Notes under the pieces: model-generated
What the model was told of the DNA's origin: nothing
Seen by the model: only the letters and a program-made list of their open reading frames with translations
Database searches by the model: none
Source: Alphaproteobacteria bacterium
Lineage (GTDB): Bacteria > Pseudomonadota > Alphaproteobacteria > RF32 > CAG-239
Assembly (NCBI GenBank): GCA_015062235.1
Contig: SUUZ01000002.1
Coordinates: 124,001 to 188,000, forward strand
Direction: 5' to 3'
Length of the DNA: 64,000 nt
Shown here: positions 45,501 to 54,186 of the stretch, piece by piece
Layout of the letters: each line of letters begins with the position of its first letter
Numbering within the stretch: position 1 is the first letter of the stretch
Position numbers and translations under genes: made by a program

Positions 45501-46695
45501 AAAGATTTGTCGCAACAAAATCTTTACAACCAAACTTGAGATATTTTAATGTACCACCGTTATCACAAGCTGTATAATCATCTAATGAACTGTCAGAAAT
45601 ATCTGTAAGTTTATAGCCTTCAGCAACTTTTTCATTAAACAAATCTTGGCAAGCTTGGTAAGCTTCTGTACAAGCATAGCCCAAACAATAAACCTCCCCA
45701 CAATCAACATAACAAGCTGTTCTTGGCTGGTCACCACCAGCTCCACAATCTGACTGACTAGTTACTGTATATTCGTCAGGACACTGTGTAAATGAGCTTT
45801 CTGACACTACTTTGCAATAAGTTAGACTTACATCATCATTGTTTGTACATGTTTGTTGTGAAGTTACTGTTGGTATACAAGCAACTTCGTCATTTGTTAT
45901 TTTTGCAATATAATCTGTATTGGTAACACCCTTATAAGTACACCAATCTGGACTATTTGGAATATAGTATCTTCTTGTACTATCCCCGTCTCTATATCCT
46001 TCACAATACGAATTAGAAGTTAGATTATACATACCATCAAAACTATCTGTCGTATATGGCAATATATCTTCACTAGCACATTCAACGAAAAGTGTTTGCT
46101 CGTTATTATAACAATATGTTTTTGTTACACTGTATCTACTGTTTTGAGCAACACTATTACCTAATTCTGTAGGTGATGATGAATATGGCCAATCGTTTGT
46201 TTCGCAGTAAAGAGGTACGTTTTCTGGATCACTTGCTAGATAACAATATGCTGTTGGAGTGCCTCTTTCTGGGGTATTATCACCACCCTCAGCGACTATA
46301 CTATGATCATGTCTATAACCACAACACCAACCGATATTATTGTTGTCCCAATCGCTTCTATCGTCTGTATATGCTGTAGTATAAGGTAAAACTGAATTAC
46401 CTGCACAAGCTGAAAATTGAAATTCGTACTCACCATTACAATATGTTTCTTGCGTCAGATAACTGGTGTCACTTGCTGTACTTTCTAAAGAAGTAGCATC
46501 TACACTATGTGGCCAGTCATCTGTAGAACATGGAGTTTGTTCAGCTCTTGTTCCGCCATCTGCAGCAGCTGAACGGGTAGACATCAATGATACACCACTA
46601 TATTCATTAAGTGGTGTAACCGCAGCAAAAGCACTTGAAAAGTCAAGCCCTAAAGCAATTAAGACGACAACAAAAACCTTGAGTAGACGCAACAT
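39538..46695 (-). CDS. Giant secreted cysteine-rich repeat protein (2385 residues)
   Basis: I do not recognise a named family. A signal peptide (about 1-24, ending SSAFA) is followed by a mature chain with roughly one Cys in a dozen residues. Near the N-terminus two tandem units of about 100 residues share DDWP or NDWP, ETYC or KTYC, and LPYTT. The bulk is dozens of short modules of the form C-x-C-P-x-x-Y-x-x-C, a Gly-Cys turn, then YYKxC or YxxC. Low-Cys linkers occur (for example TRAADDPEEPQVQQAP). There is no membrane anchor or sortase motif at the end (SFSGETVSCQLQ). The style resembles the two small Cys-rich secreted proteins. A large disulfide-stabilised surface or extracellular protein is the best guess. 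Confidence 0.85.
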   Translation of the reverse strand: MLRLLKVFVVVLIALGLDFSSAFAAVTPLNEYSGVSLMSTRSAAADGGTRAEQTPCSTDDWPHSVDATSLESTASDTSYLTQETYCNGEYEFQFSACAGNSVLPYTTAYTDDRSDWDNNNIGWCCGYRHDHSIVAEGGDNTPERGTPTAYCYLASDPENVPLYCETNDWPYSSSPTELGNSVAQNSRYSVTKTYCYNNEQTLFVECASEDILPYTTDSFDGMYNLTSNSYCEGYRDGDSTRRYYIPNSPDWCTYKGVTNTDYIAKITNDEVACIPTVTSQQTCTNNDDVSLTYCKVVSESSFTQCPDEYTVTSQSDCGAGGDQPRTACYVDCGEVYCLGYACTEAYQACQDLFNEKVAEGYKLTDISDSSLDDYTACDNGGTLKYLKFGCKDFVATNLSEGETCATLGAENASSCTYYEELTSDTTTTQYQCKCPDSYKTEAECAAELANGDTAKIVAGGLECRLPLTASPTRAADDPEEPQVQQAPTEYQYCRLKSEMCSNGDTRGVHYIDGVSYIYSYVSSSSEYPISTADCYKNEHELANKVSVTLYCAGFEDHQTRQAAICTQVNGNDDIELGSCHYYGDSANTPYYGGGEPKVDYYYCDCPDDYKTKEDWCKESYSEGTPEYQECIDNTTLSGTLCYTHPTPEATADNPVQYSQGKVLGSGLTCSPEYKTKEEWCSDPNNESKLISGYNCNQHFVGLGNPCIVGEESKYVDYGLNCDAAPAMNVKEYVEGCQIEGDSNSLPVANLCYYKETGDLIYNFSKFKHVCRCPDSYTNECAETYQTPGGPKCEYDRNNSGTTITKYANCNITCGTDFAINSASTINGCDYIDGYATSVRGGMDEPQMCTEMYERKEQFICSCPKNFVTIEDWCALHYEDEGISENDCKVNYTGQGTSCTWDIVVNETTGAPIKNLTKYASYVRFCPADRPLYYSESDCSYVGGEYDYSCKDSKGTERVTCRCPISYYAQYDTNNSCNTQDISSYTFLAEPSGTACDLDGASDIKYAQCIAKCTSILDEVAISGAYTYLSADNQTPTQIMCSNTLGNGAVLGLANQAYCSLNNTLMYPCYCPDNFEECPASENLMPVPNALVCKVNGKTYYSGCTEAACALPSSDTVILDPNTFPDTGSISAIFGPKVTIKKCTNDAGQPAWEVKCDSKVYTDPCDYPYEPDPSNGDYCLVGENGANLNASSRPHYKSGQCKVQKNFGVCGEEIVGSADGDYTIAAVTQTESECTSKFGPGAKSQLCEYGKEQGYKRAYNCYYNPKEFIYTTANCGVRHDLTGNYIILNGKKYWSECNCTSAYQHHKFNCGGMLSGNPCQQYITQDFINEFDLSGEGYSVGEQIPFYPYCECSADYTEICDEDGSGRYKGVGTACNGKYTACECVPDKLPDNWTDNYYGCPGGKKPTGVWKDNGCGQKYYQCEVVECTWEYTEMCEAPLIPVGQSCQDNEGNIGGYKACTCPSDYKVCAAGQVGEGEPCNLKGVSYYKSCTSQDGCTSLASETCTGPLQIGVNPCTRDDITYFESCVCANGYDKVCGEGEVGVGNYCELDGVKYYKDCVNPKDNECTDGHVTACDTNQESYSPCTAKDELTGKEVVKYMCRCPTNWKACGSGSGEQCTSKDASGKETIYYEECNSGAPTCSPYQELTYKVCTPAQTGDGGSCTSSTSSTDATGTEITVDVIKYAVCKDSGNCLTNGFRFSCTGYDQSALGESCVDDQGNKLYKECPCPKSYVECSNGNATKGKKCVPLLQSGSYGPTVYSSCECDRSKYKYTCEAEDNNKGIVAPKSSNYCEIEEEVEVDVNEIIENEDGTTSTTTKKETQTKKVKYYSSCECKEEYAYTCGNSANGEVVPAGYNEDYCLINGTKFYKGCDCNNKYTVMADDCKSSEGKVVDLQSGTCSVRGTVSTTTYDEEGNSSTVTKPAGTYYGQCRCKTEYNQSCDDIGYDQSSLIACDGLYNQCICDKTIYSKSCTPYGLNQGVKGALNPDDICVNKVVDSTGNSKDTYSYEACSCENSYSLECSADDGYDQTGVEYCDKGDGSTLTYERCVCSSTLFDKSYLNNPKGAALKTAMSDGDLTSADIDAYCGLGNSNYALSSPTMCREKSSNGTETDYPNYNLCNDILEGYNKLSDTTYTDNNDFLSKARNDTPIKNKIKSLCGHTNNAHIYVASDRKAYYKCIVDEVASSGSEWFTEEECTSLSNQYEVSGDSHVLAGSWLDDVTIYSGCDCASNFNRDVACTEREQISQLQNSLAYGVTLEAPLCFNFGWINNSSGPWWIGGSSKSCGNSIDTTGSSCRQRGKNTYKYDWSKCKCRTSGGYQGQSDGTLDKCNLYQGYTGYSQCSHTICMDRFGHIANTFPPNSVTGSGGYLKGSKYVCSFSGETVSCQLQ

Positions 46696-46823
46696 TTTGA
46701 TACACGTATCCCTATATTTTAAAATGCATTTTGCTATAAAATAATAGTTAACACGCGCTTTTGCAACACATTTTTACTATTTATTAACTTTTAGATTGGC
46801 AAAGAAAAATATTGAGATATAAC

Positions 46824-47267
46824 TTATTCAAAAACTGGTTTAAAGTATTTAGAGGCAAAGGTGTGCTTTTCCTCATTATTAATTGCTGTAATCAGCGGAT
46901 TTTTCAAAATATTAATGAGTTCTACTTTACAAAAAATACTCCGAGCATCTGCACCATCAACAAAAGCTGTTATCTCCCCACTGGCTTTTTCTATCATTCG
47001 CTTTGAAGCTATTTCCCATACTAAAGATATCTCGTCTTCTGTTAGTCCGTTGTTTTTTTCATTTAACCCTATTTCTAACAATTTGGAACCACAAGCGGTA
47101 TTTTCAATTGTCATTGTTGCTTTATGTTCTTTAACAAATTGAAATGCCTTTTCTCTATTTTCTTTAGAAGGTAAAAAGCTAACACTATACAATACTAGTC
47201 CATTTACAGGGGTTGACACATCATAACTACTAGCTATTTCTATAGCCTTGTTCAAAAAATTATTCAT
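46824..47267 (-). CDS. Hypothetical protein downstream of malQ, 147 residues
   Basis: I do not recognise this protein. It is soluble with alternating helices and strands (PVNGLVLYSVSFLPSKENREKAF, GEITAFVDGADARSIFCKVE). It starts 15 bases after the malQ stop with AAGG and AGGG upstream, so it is probably the last gene of the glgB-glgX-malQ transcript. A link to glycogen metabolism rests on position only. Confidence 0.7.
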   Translation of the reverse strand: MNNFLNKAIEIASSYDVSTPVNGLVLYSVSFLPSKENREKAFQFVKEHKATMTIENTACGSKLLEIGLNEKNNGLTEDEISLVWEIASKRMIEKASGEITAFVDGADARSIFCKVELINILKNPLITAINNEEKHTFASKYFKPVFE

Positions 47268-47282
47268 ACCCTATCGCCTTAT

Positions 47283-49406
47283 TTATCTTTCTTTTTTTAT
47301 TGCTTGTATGCAACGGATGTATGCAATATCGCCTTTTAAATCTTCTAAATCGACTGGCATCTTTAAACGCCAATTAGGATGTTTGTCAATATCTGTTCCT
47401 GGAAGATTTTGCATTTTTTCAATATGTAAAATGTCTTCAAGCTGTGCCAAAAATACAGGTGATGCACTTTTTGCCATAAAACGTTCAACAGCTTCTTCTA
47501 TTCCTTCGGGATATTGCTCACCATAGATATAATTGCCGCTACGGTGTTTATCTTCTGGCCAAACATTAGCATTATCTAGTGCGTTTAAAAGTTTTATTCT
47601 GTCGGCTTCACGTTTGTGATAAGCTTCGTTCTTTTCGTTATCATTAGGTATTAAATCTAATGAACGACTAAGCTCAATATCGTAGCCAAACCACCACATT
47701 TTTAAGGGAGCAATATCATGGGTAGCAACTGAAGCAAATGCATTATTAGGATAGTCATTAGGATGTTTGAAGTCGCCCCAACCACATCCCCAGCGTTCTG
47801 CCCAAAGAATGCTCAAAGAATAGATGTTTTTTGCAGCTATAGCATCTAAAAACCCTTCGGGAACATTACCAATACTCTCGCCTACGACCATGCATTTATT
47901 CAAACAGCTTTCTAAGGCTACAAGGTTTAGCATATCTTCAAAATTATAATAAATATATGTTCCCTCTTCCATAGAATCTGGAATAACATATAAACGCATT
48001 AGACTCATAACATGGTCAATACGTAAGGCTCCTGCATTTTGCATATTGGCTCGTAATATGCGAATAAATGGAGTATATTTTTCATCTTTTAGTACTTGAG
48101 GCAAAAATGTGCCCAATCCCCATTTTTGACCTGCAGGGAAAAAGGCATCTGGTGGAGCTCCTGTTCCAGCGTCTTTCATAAACAAATCTGGTGTGCTCCA
48201 ATATTCAGCACTATCACGACCAACACCCACAGCTAAGTCTCGATATAGTCCTATTTTGAGCCCTGCTTTTGTAATTTTGTTTTTTACAAGAGTGAATTGT
48301 CTGTCTGCTTCAAACTGCATAAATTTAAAAAATTCGACTCTATCTTGATTGGCTTTAACATATTCCTTAACAGCTAAAGAATCTGGATTTTGTAATTCTT
48401 GAGGCCAAGCACGCCAACCACCCCAAACTTTTTGGGTGTATTCCTCATAAATAGCTTGAAAAGCGGCTAGATTGTCTAGTGATTTTCCATAACATTGGCA
48501 AAATTCTTTATAAGCTTTTTTTCTTACATTGTCTTTATTTTGTTTAAAACGATCAAAGCATTGTTTCAAGATTTTGATTTTAAGTGGATAAACTTTGTTG
48601 TATTGGATATATTCACTAGAACGAACTTCATTTAGTATTGAGGCAATTTCGTTCATATCATCTGCAACAAATTCGGGAACATTTTCAATATCAATGTATA
48701 TAGGATTTAAAAATTCACGTGATATAGACTGATAAGGACTGGCATTTTCAGGATAGTCGTGGCTTAGAACATTAAGTGGGTTTATACCTATAATATCAGC
48801 ACCATCTTGGGCACAAAGCTCAATAAAATTATTTAAATCAGTAAAGTCGCCAACACCCCAGTTGCGTTTGCTTTTTAGTGAATATAGTTGAATAGCATAG
48901 CCCCAAAGTTTTTGGTTTATGTCAGAAACATTGTAACATTTATCAGGGGCTACAGCCAATCTAGTAGTGTATTTTTTGTTAGATATAATAACCTCTAAAT
49001 CGTAATAACCTATGGCAAGTGGTGTAGTTATACGTAGGTCTTCTTTATAAAATAAACCATTCTGTACTGCATTGCCAAGATATTCATATTGCAGATTTAT
49101 TTTTTGACCATTGCAATCAATTGCGTTTATTAAAATTGATGATAAATCGCCCGATACAATATCTATTATAATGTTATTTTGGTTACGAACATAAATAGGC
49201 TCTAAAGGTTGGCGCCAACGTTTATTTTCAACTTCTAGTAAAGATGCTTCTATTTGTTTGTCGTTGCTTGCTTTATATCCCAAAGCTTGAATAAAAAACT
49301 TGATGGCTTTTTCTGAAACAGCATAATTTTTACGCTTTAGTCCCGCATCGCAGAAGGAAACTGCAACACCTAATTTTTCAGCAAGCTTTTGTAAGTTAGA
49401 ATCCAT
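47283..49406 (-). CDS. malQ: 4-alpha-glucanotransferase (amylomaltase)
   Basis: MalQ moves maltodextrin segments between glucans (GH77). An N-terminal extension (about 1-170) precedes the barrel. Family motifs include LKSKRNWGVGDFTDL, GLYRDLAVGVGRDSAEYW, MQNAGALRIDHVMSLMRL (catalytic Asp), VGESIGNVPEGF (Glu) and ASVATHDIAPLKMWW. The second ATG (49406, MDSNLQKLAEK) is favoured because AGGA lies eight bases before it. It follows glgX with a 10-base gap. Confidence 0.94.
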   Translation of the reverse strand: MDSNLQKLAEKLGVAVSFCDAGLKRKNYAVSEKAIKFFIQALGYKASNDKQIEASLLEVENKRWRQPLEPIYVRNQNNIIIDIVSGDLSSILINAIDCNGQKINLQYEYLGNAVQNGLFYKEDLRITTPLAIGYYDLEVIISNKKYTTRLAVAPDKCYNVSDINQKLWGYAIQLYSLKSKRNWGVGDFTDLNNFIELCAQDGADIIGINPLNVLSHDYPENASPYQSISREFLNPIYIDIENVPEFVADDMNEIASILNEVRSSEYIQYNKVYPLKIKILKQCFDRFKQNKDNVRKKAYKEFCQCYGKSLDNLAAFQAIYEEYTQKVWGGWRAWPQELQNPDSLAVKEYVKANQDRVEFFKFMQFEADRQFTLVKNKITKAGLKIGLYRDLAVGVGRDSAEYWSTPDLFMKDAGTGAPPDAFFPAGQKWGLGTFLPQVLKDEKYTPFIRILRANMQNAGALRIDHVMSLMRLYVIPDSMEEGTYIYYNFEDMLNLVALESCLNKCMVVGESIGNVPEGFLDAIAAKNIYSLSILWAERWGCGWGDFKHPNDYPNNAFASVATHDIAPLKMWWFGYDIELSRSLDLIPNDNEKNEAYHKREADRIKLLNALDNANVWPEDKHRSGNYIYGEQYPEGIEEAVERFMAKSASPVFLAQLEDILHIEKMQNLPGTDIDKHPNWRLKMPVDLEDLKGDIAYIRCIQAIKKER

Positions 49407-49416
49407 TGACATAATC

Positions 49417-51495
49417 CTATTTTATTTCAATTAAAACAACACTCCATGCTGGAACTTTAATTTTTTTAGATGCTCCTAAGCTAATATCTTTAGAAATTTG
49501 ATTGCTACTGTCTAAAAGAACGTTCCACGATGTAAAATTATTGAGTGGTGGCAATAACCAATCAATAGGCTGATGTGAACCGTTGAAAATTGCCATAACG
49601 AAACCTTTGTTGTCTTTAACTAAATAAGATATGCTGTGGCGGTTTCCATCATGCCAATCAGATGAGCTAAATTCGCTACCCTTTTCAGTGTACCATGCGA
49701 TATCTTTGTATCCTTGTTCGTCAACTATTTTACCTGTGAAAAATTGCTCTCTACTAAAAATTTTTAGCTTTTTTCGTAAACGTATCAACTTACGAACAAA
49801 TGATATAAGCTGTCGCTGTTTGCTTGATATTCCTTCCCATGCTACCCACGTAATTGCGTTATCTTGGCAATAAGGATTGTTGTTTCCCATCTGACTACGA
49901 GCAAATTCATCACCAAAAACAAGCATTGGTGTACCAAAAGAAAGCATTAAGGTAGATAGCATTGCTTTCATTCTATCAAACCTATTCTTTTGGACTAGAT
50001 TGTTGGCGGTTTCGCCCTCTTCACCAGAATTCCAACTCCAGTTGGTATCGGTGCCGTCCCGATTGCTTTCACCATTAGCCGAATTGTGTTTAGTATTGTA
50101 GCTTACAAGATCGTTTAAAGTAAAACCATCGTGAGCAGTAATGAAGTTGATACTTGATGAAATCGTGCGATTAGAATGGTTAAATATTTCGCTTGAACCA
50201 GTAAGACGGGTTGCTATTTCTGCTATTTGGAATTGGTCTCCTTTCCAAAAACGGCGAATATTATCACGATATTTATCATTCCACTCTGACCAACCTGGTA
50301 AAAATGCTCCTAGTTGATATCCGCCATAACCGACATCCCATGGTTCAGCTATTATCTTTACTTTTTTGAGAATTTCATCCTGGGCAACAGCATACAAAAA
50401 ACCGCTTGTTTGTTTAAACTCATTATTGCGACGACAAAGGGTAGTAGCTAAATCAAATCTAAAACCATCAACATGCATTTTTTCTACCCAATAACGAAGA
50501 GAATCCATAACCAGTCTTAGAACATTGGGATTTTGCAAATTAAAACTAGCACCACATCCTGTTGTATCATGGTAGGTTCTTTTGTTATCTGGATTGAGAA
50601 TATAGTAAGAAAGATTGTCAATTCCACGATAGCATAAAGTTGGACCTAGATGATTACCCTCGCCTGTGTGATTATAAACAACATCTAGCAAAACTTCTAT
50701 ACCATGCTTATGTAGTTTTTTCACCATATCACGAATTTCATTTATATCACCATTTGAAAGATATGATTGCTCGGGAGCAAAAAAGCTAAAACTTTCATAG
50801 CCCCAATAATTATCAATGATATATCCTCTTTTGTGACGATTACCAAAAAAAGCATGAACAGGTAAAAATTCAACACTAGTTACACCTAGATGCTTAAGAT
50901 AGTTTACTGTTGAATCATCAGAAAAACCTGCAAATGTTCCTCGCTTGGTGTCAGGCAAAAATGGATTTAGTTTTGTAGCCCCTCGTAAATGAGTTTCATA
51001 TATAATACTCTCATTCATTTGATAGCCAATTTGGCTATCATCTTCCCAATTGTAGTCATTATCATCAACAACTACATTCTTAGGAACATAAGGCGCAGAA
51101 TCTAATTCTGAAAAAGACAAATCTTTGTCTGGACTATCAATATCATAACCAAATATTGCTTTGTTCCAAATTAGCGTGCCAACTAACTTTTTACCATATG
51201 GATCAATAAGAAGTTTGTGCGGATTAAAACGATAGCCTTCGCTAGGTTTGTAAAGCCCATAAACACGATAACCATAAACCAAACCAGGTTTGGCTCCTTC
51301 TAGATATATATGCCAAATATTATCTGTATTTTTATCAATTGAATAACGTTCAATTTCTTCAGAACCGCTTTCATTAAAAATGCATAATTCAACCTTGATT
51401 GCGTGGGCAGAAAATAGTGCAAAATTTACACCTTCACCATCATAGTGAGATCCTAGTGGATAGCTTTTACCTATACGTGACTTAAAACTGCCCAT
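49417..51495 (-). CDS. glgX: Glycogen debranching enzyme GlgX
   Basis: GlgX hydrolyses alpha-1,6 branches of phosphorylase-limit dextrins. A CBM48 domain (about 1-130) is followed by the GH13 barrel: VLLDVVYNHTGEG, VDGFRFDLATTL (nucleophile Asp), IIAEPWDVGYGGYQLG (acid/base Glu) and ITAHDGFTLNDLVSYN. The GESNRDGTDTNWSWNSGEEG segment is characteristic of isoamylase/GlgX. AGGAGG precedes the ATG and overlaps the glgB stop, indicating coupled expression. Length, 692 residues, fits. Confidence 0.96.
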   Translation of the reverse strand: MGSFKSRIGKSYPLGSHYDGEGVNFALFSAHAIKVELCIFNESGSEEIERYSIDKNTDNIWHIYLEGAKPGLVYGYRVYGLYKPSEGYRFNPHKLLIDPYGKKLVGTLIWNKAIFGYDIDSPDKDLSFSELDSAPYVPKNVVVDDNDYNWEDDSQIGYQMNESIIYETHLRGATKLNPFLPDTKRGTFAGFSDDSTVNYLKHLGVTSVEFLPVHAFFGNRHKRGYIIDNYWGYESFSFFAPEQSYLSNGDINEIRDMVKKLHKHGIEVLLDVVYNHTGEGNHLGPTLCYRGIDNLSYYILNPDNKRTYHDTTGCGASFNLQNPNVLRLVMDSLRYWVEKMHVDGFRFDLATTLCRRNNEFKQTSGFLYAVAQDEILKKVKIIAEPWDVGYGGYQLGAFLPGWSEWNDKYRDNIRRFWKGDQFQIAEIATRLTGSSEIFNHSNRTISSSINFITAHDGFTLNDLVSYNTKHNSANGESNRDGTDTNWSWNSGEEGETANNLVQKNRFDRMKAMLSTLMLSFGTPMLVFGDEFARSQMGNNNPYCQDNAITWVAWEGISSKQRQLISFVRKLIRLRKKLKIFSREQFFTGKIVDEQGYKDIAWYTEKGSEFSSSDWHDGNRHSISYLVKDNKGFVMAIFNGSHQPIDWLLPPLNNFTSWNVLLDSSNQISKDISLGASKKIKVPAWSVVLIEIK

Positions 51496-51503
51496 ATATC
51501 CTC

Positions 51504-53696
51504 CTAGCGGATTGGTTTAATTACAATAGTTGACAGTGGAGGCAAACGCAAGTTGATTGAATAAGGCTTGTAATTGCAATCAATTTTTTCAGCTTGACGA
51601 GCGCCATCATTTTTAACACCACTTCCCCAATAATTGACATCATCACTATTGAAAATTTCTTGATATAAACAATCTTCTGGAACACCTATACGATAGTTTT
51701 CACGAACAACTGGAGTAAAGTTGCAAATAACTATTAGATAATCACCATGGTTATAACCCTTGCGCATGTAAGCAATCACACTATCATCAGCATTAGAATG
51801 ATCAATCCATTCAAATCCATGATAATCAAAATCTTGCTGATATAGAGGAGGATTGCCTTTGTACATAAGATTCAAGTCACGAACACAGTTTTGCATTCCT
51901 CGATACATTGGATGATCAAGCAAAAACCAACGCAAACTTTCTTCAGAATTCCATTCACGATCTTGTCCAAACTCGCATCCCATAAATAAAAGTTTTTTAC
52001 CTGGGTGAGTATACATAAATCCATAATAAGCTCTTAAGTTTGCAAATTTTTGCCATTCATCACCAGGCATTTTAGATAACATTGAACCCTTACCATGAAC
52101 AACTTCATCGTGTGAAATTGGCAAAACAAAATTTTCGTTAAATGCATATAGCAGACCAAATGTTAGCATCCCATGGTGATATTTACGATGAATTGGTTCG
52201 TGCGAAATATAACGCAAGGTGTCATTCATCCACCCCATATTCCACTTATAACCAAAACCCAAACCTCCCATAGTAGTTGGACGAGAAACCATTGGCCATG
52301 CTGTTGACTCTTCTGCTGTAGTGATAGCTCCATCAACTTGTGAATAAGCAAGCTCATTCATACGGCGTAAAAATGAAATTGCTTCAATATTTTCGTTGCC
52401 ACCATATTGATTAGGAATCCACTCGCCATTTTTGCGTGAATAATCAAGATACAACATTGAAGCAACCGCATCAACACGTAAACCATCAATATGAAATTCT
52501 TTTAGCCAATAAACTGCACTTGCACACAAGAAATTTGATACTTCGGAACGTCCATAGTTATAAATTTTGGTACCCCAATCTGTGTGTTCTCCCTTGCGTG
52601 GATCTGCGTGTTCATAAAGATGTGTCCCATCAAACTCATTTAGACCATGACCATCTTTAGGAAAGTGAGCTGGAACCCAATCCATAATAACACCAATACC
52701 TGCCTGATGGAATTTATCTATTAAATAGCGGAAATCATCTGGCGTACCAAAACGTGATGTTGGAGCAAACATTCCAATAACCTGATAACCCCAAGAAGAA
52801 TCCAGAGGATGTTCAGAAACAGGCAAAAACTCTACATGAGTAAAGCCCATGTTGGTAACATAAGGAATGAGATAATCAGCCAATTCACGATAGGTTAAAT
52901 ATTCATTGTCCTCTTTACGACGCCAAGAACCAAGATGTACTTCATAGATTGACATAGGCTTATCAAAAGAGTTGTGCTCACCACGATAATTCATCCATTC
53001 CGCATCGCTCCAAATGTAGCGATTAATATCATAGACAACCGAAGCTGTATTAGGACGTTTCTCAGCATAAAATGCTACTGGATCCGCTTTTAAGACAATA
53101 TCATCATTGTTAGTTTTTACCTCAAACTTATAAAGCTCTCCCTCGCCGATAGAAGGAATAAAAATATCCCAAACACCGCAAGATGGATGCTTGCGCATGA
53201 CATTTACCCTACCATCCCAATTGTTAAACGCACCAACAACACTTACTCTTTTTGCATTAGGCGCCCATACTGCAAAACCAACACCTTTTACACCGTCTTT
53301 CTCCATAACATGAGCGCCTATTTTTTTATACATTTCTAAATGGCTGCCCTCAGCTAAAAGATAGATATCAACATCGCCAAGTGTTGAAGAAAAACGATAT
53401 ACATCTTCTGCAATATAAGTATAATTTTGATCATTTGTAATACGAAATTTGTAATCAAAATTTTCAGTTTTTCCCAAATCAATTTGATAAAAACCTCGTT
53501 CATCAAGTTTAGTCATTTGCCCCATAGAATCACCTGCTCTGTTGAGCACTTCTATTGATATAGAATGAGGTTGATAAGCACGAATATAAACTTCCTTTGA
53601 ACCTTTGTTTTTATGTATTCCTAAAACAGCAAAAACATTTCCGTGATCACCGTTTATAACAGCTTCCATTTCTTCTTTTGATAACAAATTTTGCAT
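51504..53696 (-). CDS. glgB: 1,4-alpha-glucan branching enzyme
   Basis: GlgB introduces alpha-1,6 branches into glycogen. Its 730 residues comprise two N-terminal carbohydrate-binding-type domains (about 1-220) and a GH13 barrel with MDWVPAHFPKDGHGL, VDGLRVDAVASMLYLDY (nucleophile), TTAEESTAWP (acid/base) and LPISHDEVVHGKGSM. A C-terminal beta domain follows. It heads glgB-glgX-malQ-orphan. The synthesis genes glgA and glgC are not in the window. Confidence 0.97.
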   Translation of the reverse strand: MQNLLSKEEMEAVINGDHGNVFAVLGIHKNKGSKEVYIRAYQPHSISIEVLNRAGDSMGQMTKLDERGFYQIDLGKTENFDYKFRITNDQNYTYIAEDVYRFSSTLGDVDIYLLAEGSHLEMYKKIGAHVMEKDGVKGVGFAVWAPNAKRVSVVGAFNNWDGRVNVMRKHPSCGVWDIFIPSIGEGELYKFEVKTNNDDIVLKADPVAFYAEKRPNTASVVYDINRYIWSDAEWMNYRGEHNSFDKPMSIYEVHLGSWRRKEDNEYLTYRELADYLIPYVTNMGFTHVEFLPVSEHPLDSSWGYQVIGMFAPTSRFGTPDDFRYLIDKFHQAGIGVIMDWVPAHFPKDGHGLNEFDGTHLYEHADPRKGEHTDWGTKIYNYGRSEVSNFLCASAVYWLKEFHIDGLRVDAVASMLYLDYSRKNGEWIPNQYGGNENIEAISFLRRMNELAYSQVDGAITTAEESTAWPMVSRPTTMGGLGFGYKWNMGWMNDTLRYISHEPIHRKYHHGMLTFGLLYAFNENFVLPISHDEVVHGKGSMLSKMPGDEWQKFANLRAYYGFMYTHPGKKLLFMGCEFGQDREWNSEESLRWFLLDHPMYRGMQNCVRDLNLMYKGNPPLYQQDFDYHGFEWIDHSNADDSVIAYMRKGYNHGDYLIVICNFTPVVRENYRIGVPEDCLYQEIFNSDDVNYWGSGVKNDGARQAEKIDCNYKPYSINLRLPPLSTIVIKPIR

Positions 53697-53763
53697 TTAA
53701 AATTCCTTAAATTTAACAACATAATTAACTTTTGTTTTATCAACAAAAAACACCTGTAAAACA

Positions 53764-53792
53764 GTTATAATTTCTAATCTGTTTAAATGCAA
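53764..53792 (-). promoter_or_regulatory. Promoter of the glgB operon
   Basis: On the minus strand TTGCAT (53787-53792), 17 bp, TATAAC (53764-53769). The -35 overlaps GCATTTAAAC, which equals one arm of the module 1 and 2 palindromes, but the other arm is absent. Confidence 0.5.
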
Positions 53793-53875
53793 GTATTTTG
53801 ATTTTTGTTAGTATAAATTTTTAAGCATTAATAAGTAATTAATTTTACTTTTTTTAGATTACTTTTGATTAGGTG

Positions 53876-53903
53876 TTGACGAATAAAAATTTGTATGTAT
53901 ATT
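53876..53903 (+). promoter_or_regulatory. Promoter of the DUF2934 gene
   Basis: TTGACG (53876-53881), 16 bp, TATATT (53898-53903); GGAG lies before the ATG at 53942. Confidence 0.55.
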
Positions 53904-53941
53904 AATAAATGTTTAATAAAATTTATTTGGAGTTAGTGATT

Positions 53942-54166
53942 ATGGCAAATAATGAACAAGCTATTAGAGAAGCAGCTTACTACATTTGGCAAAATGCTGG
54001 TTGCCCATCTGGTCAAGATGAATATTTTTGGTCAATGGCTGTAGAGCAACTTTCTAAAAAATGTAGCAAATCTTCTTGCGCTAAAAAGACATCTTCTGTT
54101 AAGACTTCTTCTTGCGCTAAGAAAGCTTCTACTGCTAAAAAAACTACTACTAAAAAATCTAAGTAA
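53942..54166 (+). CDS. DUF2934 protein with Lys/Ser/Cys-rich histone-like tail
   Basis: The first 40 or so residues match the small DUF2934 helical domain (IREAAYYIWQNAGCPSGQDEYFWSMAVEQ), known from many alphaproteobacteria but of unknown function. The last 35 residues are a low-complexity tail of KKxSS, SCAKK and TAKK units ending KKSK, resembling the basic tails of H1-like bacterial DNA-binding proteins. The start at ATG 53942 (MANNEQAIREAAYY) has GGAG upstream; the track start is too early. A DNA- or RNA-binding role is inference. Confidence 0.82.
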   Translation: MANNEQAIREAAYYIWQNAGCPSGQDEYFWSMAVEQLSKKCSKSSCAKKTSSVKTSSCAKKASTAKKTTTKKSK

Positions 54167-54186
54167 TTTAATAGATTAGTTGAAAA

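Noticed and set aside
39538-46695. CRISPR-like or tandem DNA repeats in the giant gene
   Set aside because: The periodicity is in the protein (Cys spacing); the DNA shows no constant repeat with unique spacers.
53781-53790. Regulatory link between the glgB promoter and the palindromic modules through GTTTAAATGC
   Set aside because: Only one arm is present, and a 10-mer of this composition can occur by chance in 64 kb of AT-rich DNA.
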